A stretch of 5,061 nucleotides of DNA from an uncultured Bacteroidota bacterium (GTDB lineage: Bacteria > Bacteroidota > Bacteroidia > Bacteroidales > VadinHA17). The DNA lies in contig CAIPJU010000886.1 in NCBI GenBank assembly GCA_903865465.1, positions 1-5,061 on the forward strand. Direction: 5' to 3'. This document shows positions 1 to 5,061 of the stretch, piece after piece (position 1 is the first letter of the stretch; each line of letters opens with the position of its first letter). The notes beneath the pieces were generated by a model. That model saw nothing but the letters and a program-made list of their open reading frames with translations. It ran no database searches and had not been told where the DNA came from. A program made the translations under genes and the position numbers.

Positions 1-404
1 GTGTAGGGGTTTTTGGAGACCCTGGTCTTGCCCAGGCGGTAAAGAGGGATCCGGTTGGTATCGGCTATAACAATCTCGGATATGCTTACGATGCAAACAC
101 AAGGCAACAGGTAAAGGGACTCAGGGTTATTCCCCTCGATCTTAACAATAACGGAAAGATTGATGATGATGAGAACTTTTACAATAACATGGATGAGCTG
201 ATCAAAGCAATTTCCACGGGGAAATATCCTTCCCCACCCTCAAGGGATCTTTACTTTGTTTGCAAGGGTAATCCAAAGAACAATAAACTTCTTACAACTT
301 TTCTAAAATGGGTTCTGACCGACGGACAGAAGTATGTAAATGTTGCCGGATATATTGAGTTGCCAAAAGAAAAGATAGGAGCCGAGATAAAAAAACTGGA
401 ATAA
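1..404 (+). CDS. pstS: Phosphate ABC transporter, phosphate-binding protein PstS (3' part, 5' end outside window)
   Basis: This is the C-terminal 133 residues of a periplasmic or lipid-anchored phosphate-binding protein, read in the frame whose first complete codon is at position 3. The frame is open at the window edge, so the signal peptide and N-terminal lobe are missing; about half of a typical PstS is present. Visible family hallmarks are GDPGLAQAVKRDPVGIGYNN near the start, the core strand DLYFVCKGNP, and the C-terminal block FLKWVLTDGQKYVNVAGYIE, in which the final GYI(E)L is typical of PstS. Between them lies an EF-hand-like loop, DLNNNGKIDDDE. The protein would bind phosphate outside the inner membrane and deliver it to PstC/PstA. 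The stop codon is 3 nt before pstC, so the genes are cotranscribed. An ATG at 189 opens a shorter in-frame ORF, but the homology-like sequence runs well upstream of it, so it is not the start. The identification rests on both sequence motifs and operon position. Confidence 0.9.
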   Translation, partial: VGVFGDPGLAQAVKRDPVGIGYNNLGYAYDANTRQQVKGLRVIPLDLNNNGKIDDDENFYNNMDELIKAISTGKYPSPPSRDLYFVCKGNPKNNKLLTTFLKWVLTDGQKYVNVAGYIELPKEKIGAEIKKLE

Positions 405-407
405 GGG

Positions 408-1304
408 ATGCAGAAAATAAGGAATTTTAAGGACAAAACTGCCCGGCAAGTTATGCTGGGCATTGCCATTTTTTCACTTCTCCTTCTTGTCATTATCGGA
501 ACGAGCCTTTTTCTGAAAGCGCTTCCGATAATGAAGGAAAAAAACCTTTGGGTACTTCTCACCTCTTCAAACTGGAAGCCATTCAAAGGAGATTTCGGCT
601 TTTATCCATTTATTATCAGCACTTTATATGTTTCTTTAATTGCAATCATCATAGCTTTACCCCTTTCGATACTTACAAGCATATATCTATATGCATATTC
701 CTCTGATTCTGTCAAAAAAGTATTCGAACCGGTAATAGATTTGCTTTCAGGAATTCCTCCCGTCATTTACGGGGTTTGGGGCACCCTTACTATAGTACCC
801 TTAATTGCCGATAAAATCGCTCCGCATTTTGTGGAATTCTCATCAGGCTATTCAGTTCTGGCGGGCGGATTGGTGCTTGCAATTATGATCCTTCCCTTGC
901 TGATAAGTATTCTTCTTGAAGTATTCAGGTCCATCCCGGCTGAGATGACAGATGCATCACTATCACTTGGGGCAACAAAGTGGCAGACCGTAAAAAAAGT
1001 GGTTCTCCGGAAATCATTCACAGGAATTATAGCAGCAACAGTATTATCTGTATCCAGGGCATTCGGAGAAACTATTGCAATCCTGATGGTTTGTGGTAAT
1101 ATAGCTGTTATTCCGCATTCCATATTCGATGCATGCTATCCTTTGCCAGCCCTTATAGCCAATAACTACGGGGAGATGATGTCTATGCCTGGTTATGAAT
1201 CAGCTCTTATGCTGGGGGCCTTCCTTCTTTTTATTATAATAGTCATTTTCAACGGGCTTTCACGGGTTGCACTGAATCAGATAGAAAAAAGATACAGTTT
1301 CTAA
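408..1304 (+). CDS. pstC: Phosphate ABC transporter permease PstC
   Basis: Inner-membrane permease subunit of the high-affinity phosphate importer, pairing with PstA to form the translocation path. The 298 residues match the usual PstC length. Hydrophobic segments lie at about 14-37, 67-96, 107-134, 147-172, 203-229 and 264-288, giving the expected six-helix topology. Segment 107-125 contains the family block DLLSGIPPVIYGVWG. The cytoplasmic EAA loop that docks on the ATPase is visible at residues 179-200 (EMTDASLSLGATKWQTVKKV). The sequence SRAFGETIAILM (216-227) keeps an Arg (R217) and Glu (E221) that correspond to residues reported as important for transport in E. coli PstC. The ATG follows the pstS stop by 3 nt. 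No proper Shine-Dalgarno sequence is present, since the AAGGG there abuts the start. A later Met at residue 17 would cut into the first membrane helix, so the upstream ATG is preferred. Confidence 0.96.
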   Translation: MQKIRNFKDKTARQVMLGIAIFSLLLLVIIGTSLFLKALPIMKEKNLWVLLTSSNWKPFKGDFGFYPFIISTLYVSLIAIIIALPLSILTSIYLYAYSSDSVKKVFEPVIDLLSGIPPVIYGVWGTLTIVPLIADKIAPHFVEFSSGYSVLAGGLVLAIMILPLLISILLEVFRSIPAEMTDASLSLGATKWQTVKKVVLRKSFTGIIAATVLSVSRAFGETIAILMVCGNIAVIPHSIFDACYPLPALIANNYGEMMSMPGYESALMLGAFLLFIIIVIFNGLSRVALNQIEKRYSF

Positions 1305-1319
1305 TTTAACTTCAGAATA

Positions 1320-2168
1320 ATGATTGACACAAGAAAACAGGAAGAATCTTTTTTCAGGGTTTTAATGATAGCAGCAGCTGTTACAATAATGGCTATTCTG
1401 ATTTTTATTCTGGGCACAATAGTATACAGGGGATTTCCAGCTCTCAGCATCGACATGGTGACTAAACTGCCCGGAGGAGGGTTTTATCTTGGTAAGGAGG
1501 GCGGCGTTCTGAATGCTATTGCAGGCTCACTCTATCTAATCGGAGGTTCACTCATTATTGGAATTTTTCTTAGTGTTCCCCCCGTAATGTTTATAAATTT
1601 TTACCTGCGACCAGGTTCTGTTTTTGCCGGAGTCATCCGTTTGTCGTTGGATATTCTTTTTGGAGTTCCGTCGATAGTATATGGGGCATTCGGCTTTGCC
1701 CTAATGGTTTACCTTGGCATAAAAGCTTCCCTGCTTGGAGGGATTATTGCAGTATCCCTTCTTATAATGCCGATTATGATGAGGTCTTTCGATGAAGTTG
1801 CAAGGCTTCTTCCCCGCGATCTTCCCGATGCGCTGCTTTCACTTGGAGCAACCCGTTATGAAATGACTAAAGTACTCATCCGGCAGCTTATGCCAGGCCT
1901 TGTAAACGCCATATTGCTTGGAATCGGGCGAGGCATTGGCGATGCTGCCACCGTTCTCTTCACTGCAGGATATACCGACAACATACCTCATGCCCTTAAT
2001 CAACCTGCAGCAACACTGCCCCTTTCTATCTTCTTTCAACTTGGCAGTCCGGTTGAGGAAGTCCAAAACCGGGCTTATGCTTCTGCTCTGATACTGACTA
2101 TAATAATCTTGCTATTAAGCTTTGGAGCACGCTATTTCAGTTCTAAATACTCAAAACACAAAATATGA
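1320..2168 (+). CDS. pstA: Phosphate ABC transporter permease PstA
   Basis: Second membrane subunit of the phosphate importer, 282 residues, normal for the family. Predicted helices lie at about 12-36, 64-95, 104-132, 136-157, 189-216 and 253-272. The block DILFGVPSIVYGAFGF (110-125) and the EAA docking loop LPDALLSLGATRYEMTKVLI (168-187) place it in the PstA/PstC family. GRGIGDAATVLFTAGYTDNI (203-222) is PstA-like and separates it from PstC. In that motif the usual Gly-Glu-Thr-Ala reads Gly-Asp-Ala-Ala, a conservative change, while the preceding Arg (R204) is kept. The gene begins 15 nt after pstC, with no clear Shine-Dalgarno sequence. Its TGA overlaps the pstB ATG in the sequence ATGA, which suggests translational coupling. 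Assignment as PstA rather than a second PstC is supported by gene order and by this motif. Confidence 0.95.
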   Translation: MIDTRKQEESFFRVLMIAAAVTIMAILIFILGTIVYRGFPALSIDMVTKLPGGGFYLGKEGGVLNAIAGSLYLIGGSLIIGIFLSVPPVMFINFYLRPGSVFAGVIRLSLDILFGVPSIVYGAFGFALMVYLGIKASLLGGIIAVSLLIMPIMMRSFDEVARLLPRDLPDALLSLGATRYEMTKVLIRQLMPGLVNAILLGIGRGIGDAATVLFTAGYTDNIPHALNQPAATLPLSIFFQLGSPVEEVQNRAYASALILTIIILLLSFGARYFSSKYSKHKI

Positions 2169-3004
2169 TCCCAATGAATAATGGTTTAGCCAAAGAAACA
2201 CCAATATTCCAGGAGCCTTTCAACCAGACGATCCTGAGAAAAGTGACAGCAACTCCTGCCATTACAATCAAAAACCTTAATGTCAGGATAGGTGATAATC
2301 ATATTCTCAATGATGTGAATCTGACTATTCCGGAAAAGAGTATTACCTGCATTATTGGCCCATCGGGCTGCGGTAAATCCACTTTGCTGAAAACCCTTAA
2401 CAGGATGCATGATGAGACGCCAGAGGTCAAAATCAGCGGTGAAGTTCTCGTCGATGGCAGCAATATTTACAATGCAGGTGTAGAAGTTATCGATGTCCGG
2501 AAGAAAATGGGACTTCTTGCCCAACGTCCGTGCCCTTTGCCAATGTCGATATTCGACAATGTGGCTTATGGTCCGCGGATTCATAAACTTAAAAGAAGGA
2601 AGGCTCTGAATCAGACAGTTATTCAATATCTGCAATATGTGGGACTCTGGGATGAAGTACGTGGCCGTGTCAGGACATCTGCCTCCCGCTTGTCGATAGG
2701 TCAGCAACAGAGATTATGTCTTGCACGCGGACTTGCAATTGAACCGGAATATATACTGGGTGATGAAGCAACTTCAGCACTCGATCCAATCTCCACCAGG
2801 AAGATAGAAGAATTGTTTGTAAGGCTGAAGGAAAAATATACAATAATACTTGTTACTCACACTTTGCGTCAGGCCAGAAGAATTTCTGACAACGTAATTT
2901 TCATGTATATGGGAAAAATAGTCGAATCGGGTGCGACAGAAGAATTCTTTAATAATCCAAAAGAGCAGTTAACCAAAGATTACCTGTCAGGAAGTTTTAG
3001 CTGA
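2165..3004 (+). CDS. pstB: Phosphate ABC transporter ATP-binding protein PstB
   Basis: Cytoplasmic ATPase that powers phosphate import through PstC/PstA. The 279 residues include a roughly 30-residue N-terminal extension before the ABC domain begins near AITIKNLNV (32-40). Visible elements in order are Walker A GPSGCGKST (65-73), the Q-loop glutamine Q120 followed by the PstB-typical PLPMSIFDNVAYGPRIH (124-140), the signature LSIGQQQRLCLARGL (176-190), Walker B YILGDE (196-201; D200, catalytic E201), the D-loop SALD (204-207) and the H-loop histidine H232 in LVTHTLRQARRISD. All catalytic residues are present. The signature has Ile where most ABC proteins have Gly (LSGGQ), and Walker B is followed by Ala rather than Pro (DEATSALDP). 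The start at 2165 overlaps the pstA stop by 4 nt; an in-frame ATG at 2174 (Met4) is an alternative that changes little. It is the last gene of the operon within the window, and no phoU follows. Confidence 0.95.
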   Translation: MIPMNNGLAKETPIFQEPFNQTILRKVTATPAITIKNLNVRIGDNHILNDVNLTIPEKSITCIIGPSGCGKSTLLKTLNRMHDETPEVKISGEVLVDGSNIYNAGVEVIDVRKKMGLLAQRPCPLPMSIFDNVAYGPRIHKLKRRKALNQTVIQYLQYVGLWDEVRGRVRTSASRLSIGQQQRLCLARGLAIEPEYILGDEATSALDPISTRKIEELFVRLKEKYTIILVTHTLRQARRISDNVIFMYMGKIVESGATEEFFNNPKEQLTKDYLSGSFS

Positions 3005-3032
3005 AAAATGTTGGCAAAATATCAGAATGCCA
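3004..3032 (-). terminator. Possible weak terminator between convergent pstB and the hydrogenase-associated gene
   Basis: On the minus strand, TGGCA (3028-3032) and TGCCA (3012-3016) can form a 5-bp stem with an 11-nt loop that contains the stop codon of the upstream minus-strand gene. After two further bases comes a short T run (ATTTTT, about 3004-3009). The stem is short and the loop long, so this is at best a weak intrinsic terminator. It is listed because the 17-nt convergent gap holds nothing else that could stop transcription. There is no T run on the plus-strand side, so it would not serve pstB. It may be chance. Confidence 0.2.
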
Positions 3033-3546
3033 TCGTCCGTACATGAACTTTTCCGAGTTTCTTCAGTTCCTTCTCAAGGAAAAGACGCTGTTCTTCATCT
3101 CCAATCAGTTCGAGAATAATGAGTCCGGCAGGTTCTCCGAAAAAGCTTTCATTTACCCCAAGCCTGGTCCGGATATTACATCCGAAAGAAGTTAATATTT
3201 TTTGTACCTTGCCTGCCAGTTCTGGTTCCCTCTCAACTAGAACACCAAGAATCTCAGCTCCCTTACTGCTTACAATGTTTCCTGAACCCAGCTCTTCCGG
3301 TGAAAAAGTAATCTGACGAATGTCAATTCCTCCCAGAGACTTAAGTTCAGAGATCATATTCACGGTCTCATCATTTTCACCATCGAGATGCAGAACTATA
3401 CAGGCTTCCCTGCTACATACCGAGTCAGTCACTTCGTGAAATCCAAGCCTCGATATAATATGGGCTGCGTACTTTGACAGAATTCCCTGTGTCAGGCCTG
3501 CTTCCTTTATCCTGTCGATGACTTTTATGCCAATTACTTTTATCAT
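3022..3546 (-). CDS. Two-domain TM1266-like protein, putative iron-only hydrogenase system regulator
   Basis: A 174-residue soluble protein of unproven function with no signal peptide or membrane segment. Residues about 3-81 resemble the small (about 80 aa) TM1266-type domain, a ferredoxin-like/ACT-like fold often encoded beside [FeFe]-hydrogenase maturation genes and annotated as a putative regulator. Residues about 98-174 repeat the same pattern. VIGI (4-7) matches ILGV (99-102), IL (22-23) matches IL (117-118), and RLG (33-35) matches RLG (128-130), all at a constant offset of 95. Both halves end in a similar strand (IRQITF and VRTMAF). A linker (about 82-97) rich in Gly, Ser and Glu joins them. 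The protein lacks a recognisable helix-turn-helix, so DNA binding is not evident; ACT-like domains more often bind small ligands or form oligomers. Cysteines lie at 44, 49 and 123. The gene is 101 nt downstream of hydG on the same strand, which supports a hydrogenase-related role. No clear ribosome-binding site is seen before the ATG. Confidence 0.8.
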   Translation of the reverse strand: MIKVIGIKVIDRIKEAGLTQGILSKYAAHIISRLGFHEVTDSVCSREACIVLHLDGENDETVNMISELKSLGGIDIRQITFSPEELGSGNIVSSKGAEILGVLVEREPELAGKVQKILTSFGCNIRTRLGVNESFFGEPAGLIILELIGDEEQRLFLEKELKKLGKVHVRTMAF

Positions 3547-3647
3547 ATTCAGAGTTTTAAAGTAAATGCAAAAGAAGTTAGAAGTTAATTTTTAAGTTTA
3601 TAAAATTTTTGGCACTTAATCAGAACCTAAGCAACTTATCTTTTATC
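3547..3647. other. AT-rich spacer between hydG and the TM1266-like gene
   Basis: This 101-nt gap holds no ORF. It contains a perfect tandem pair of the 7-mer GAAGTTA (3574-3580 and 3581-3587; TAACTTC twice on the coding strand) and an all-AT inverted repeat AATTTT/AAAATT (3587-3592 and 3602-3607). The gap is long for a tightly coupled operon, so the downstream gene may have its own promoter. However, I could not find a convincing sigma-70 promoter or a Bacteroidota-type promoter (TTTG with TAnnTTTG) on the minus strand. No GC-rich terminator follows hydG either, so readthrough from hydG remains likely. Confidence 0.5.
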
Positions 3648-5030
3648 TCAGAAATATAGGTCACGCTCTCCCTTTTTAATCCTTTCAAGCTTCTCCTTAG
3701 TATCTGTGGCAACTGATGGCTCAAGTTTCTCCATATTATGATAGATCACCTTCCATCCTTTTTCAATAGTATCTCCCTGTCCGTAGTCGCATATATATTC
3801 AGCAAGTGTAAGCAGGGCATTGGGTGTACAGAATCTTTTTATAAACCCGGGAACTGAGAACTCCATGAAATGTTCGCCCGTTCTTCCCATCCTGTAGCAT
3901 GAGGTACAGAATGAGGGTATGTAATCACTCTCCAGCAGTTCATCAATAACATCGGCCAGTGAACGGGAATCATTGATCTTAAACTGTTCACGGTTCAGAT
4001 TCTGTTCTTCATTTTTTGTATCAGAGTATGATCCCAATTCAAGCTTGGTTCCTCCGTCAATTTGTGAAACGCCGAACTGCATCACTTCCCTCCTGACATC
4101 CGGGGTTTCACGTGCAGTAAGGATAAGGCCCGTATAGGGAACCGCAAGCCTGAGAATAGCCACAAGCTTCTTGAAATCCTCATCAGAAGTCTCATATTTC
4201 CTTTCGAGATTCAGACTGACTGCATCCTTTATCCTGGGAAAAGATATCGTATGAGGGCCGACATTGTAACAAGCTTCCAGATGGTTTGTATGGCGAATCA
4301 GTCCGAGTACTTCAAAGCGCCAGTCATACAAACCAAAAAGAGCACCTATCCCCACATCATCAATGCCTGCTTCCTGTGCCCTGTCGAGGGCAGTAAGCCG
4401 GTATTCATAATCTGTCTTCTTTCCTCCAAGATGATAGAGTTTGTATGCCTCAGGATGGTAGGTCTCCTGGAAGATCTGATATGTACCAATTCCCGATTGC
4501 CCGACTACTCTGAATCCTTCAATGTCGAGAGGAGCAGCATTGATATTAACCCTTCTGATCTCTCCATGGCCTCTTTTAACTCCATAGACAGTTTTTACAG
4601 TATGAGCTATATATTCAGGTGAATAATCGGGATGCTCGCCGTAAACAAGTATCAGACGTTTCTGCCCGTTGTCCTCAAGAGCCTCAACCTCCTTAATCAG
4701 TTCACCATCGCTGAGAGTTTTACGGATTGCAGTAGTATTTGAAGCTCTGAAACCGCAATATTTGCAATTATTAACACATCTGTTTCCAACATAAAGGGGA
4801 GCAAAAAGAACTATACGGTTGCCGTATACTTTCTGTTTCAGTTCACGTGCACCCTCTTTTATTTCATCAATAAGATCAGTACCGGAGGCATTTACAAGAA
4901 CTGCTGTCTCTTCGAGAGTAAGTCTTTGCTTATCGAGCGATTTTGCAATAACATCCCTAACCCGCTGTTTCTCGGGCTTCGTATTACTTATATAATCCCA
5001 TATTTCAACCGGGTCGATGAAAGCCTTCAT
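3648..5030 (-). CDS. hydG: [FeFe]-hydrogenase H-cluster maturase HydG (radical SAM tyrosine lyase)
   Basis: HydG cleaves tyrosine with S-adenosylmethionine to p-cresol and dehydroglycine, from which it makes the CO and cyanide ligands delivered as an Fe(CO)2CN unit to the hydrogenase H-cluster. The radical SAM cluster motif CX3CX2C is at C85, C89 and C92 (CVNNCKYCGF). The C-terminal cluster motif CX2CX22C is at C375, C378 and C401. This second motif distinguishes HydG from the related thiamine enzyme ThiH. GPHTISFPR (258-266) contains H260, likely the counterpart of the histidine that helps hold the extra iron of the C-terminal cluster. The protein ends in the family-typical RDLYF. The 460 residues are slightly short of the usual 470 or so. 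The frame stays open for ten more codons to the window edge with no stop, so the true start may lie upstream, outside the window. HydE, HydF and the hydrogenase itself are not in the window. Confidence 0.97.
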   Translation of the reverse strand: MKAFIDPVEIWDYISNTKPEKQRVRDVIAKSLDKQRLTLEETAVLVNASGTDLIDEIKEGARELKQKVYGNRIVLFAPLYVGNRCVNNCKYCGFRASNTTAIRKTLSDGELIKEVEALEDNGQKRLILVYGEHPDYSPEYIAHTVKTVYGVKRGHGEIRRVNINAAPLDIEGFRVVGQSGIGTYQIFQETYHPEAYKLYHLGGKKTDYEYRLTALDRAQEAGIDDVGIGALFGLYDWRFEVLGLIRHTNHLEACYNVGPHTISFPRIKDAVSLNLERKYETSDEDFKKLVAILRLAVPYTGLILTARETPDVRREVMQFGVSQIDGGTKLELGSYSDTKNEEQNLNREQFKINDSRSLADVIDELLESDYIPSFCTSCYRMGRTGEHFMEFSVPGFIKRFCTPNALLTLAEYICDYGQGDTIEKGWKVIYHNMEKLEPSVATDTKEKLERIKKGERDLYF

Positions 5031-5061
5031 CCTCTGATCGGGGATGCTCAGCTTTTCAGGA

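Noticed and set aside
251..586. 111-codon minus-strand frame spanning the pstS/pstC junction
   Set aside because: It is antisense to two recognised genes. Its hydrophobic and cysteine-rich stretches are the complement of pst coding sequence, with no family resemblance.
2186..2707. Long 173-codon open frame on the minus strand opposite pstB
   Set aside because: It lies fully antisense to a well-supported ABC ATPase, and its translation shows no recognisable domain or coherent pattern. It is a shadow frame.
2939..2948. Perfect palindrome AAGAATTCTT near the 3' end of pstB
   Set aside because: It lies inside the coding sequence, is short and AT-rich, and is not followed by a T run, so it is neither a convincing terminator nor a likely operator.
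3547..3600. Promoter for the TM1266-like gene
   Set aside because: The closest match on the minus strand to a Bacteroidota -7 element (TACTTTAA) has mismatches in its last two positions and no properly spaced TTTG upstream. No good sigma-70 pair is present either.
3587..3607. AATTTT/AAAATT inverted repeat as a hydG terminator
   Set aside because: The stem is six A-T pairs only and would be very unstable; AT-rich spacers produce such repeats by chance.
4251..4622. 123-codon plus-strand frame inside hydG
   Set aside because: It is antisense to the catalytic core of HydG, whose frame is strongly supported on the other strand. The translation looks random.

Overview
The window looks like chromosomal DNA from an anaerobic, probably fermentative bacterium, most likely in the Bacteroidota. 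Three things point that way: the starts lack clear Shine-Dalgarno sequences, the base composition is moderately AT-rich, and a HydG protein is present, which implies an [FeFe]-hydrogenase. The phylum is inferred from general gene style, not from a marker gene. No RNA genes, insertion sequences, CRISPR arrays or phage genes were seen.

Left part (1-3004, + strand): a tightly packed high-affinity phosphate uptake operon in the order pstS (3' half only, cut by the window edge), pstC, pstA, pstB. Spacing is 3 nt between pstS and pstC, 15 nt between pstC and pstA, and a 4-nt ATGA overlap between pstA and pstB, so the genes are almost certainly one transcript. PstS captures phosphate outside the membrane, PstC and PstA form the channel, and PstB hydrolyses ATP. 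The phoU gene that often closes such operons does not follow pstB here. PstB departs from the textbook sequence in its ABC signature (LSIGQ) and after Walker B (DEATSALD). PstS carries a perfect EF-hand-type calcium loop.

Right part (3022-5061, - strand): two genes of the [FeFe]-hydrogenase maturation system, convergent with the pst operon across only 17 nt. hydG encodes the radical-SAM tyrosine lyase that supplies CO and cyanide for the H-cluster; its reading frame is still open at the window edge, so its true start may lie outside. Downstream of it, after a 101-nt AT-rich spacer, lies a 174-aa protein made of two tandem ferredoxin-like/ACT-like domains. The first resembles the small TM1266-type putative regulator often found beside hyd genes. 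The second is a visible duplicate joined by a short linker.

The two halves appear to be unrelated functional units that happen to meet tail to tail. The most interesting object is the two-domain TM1266-like protein, whose function is unknown. No wholly new system is evident.
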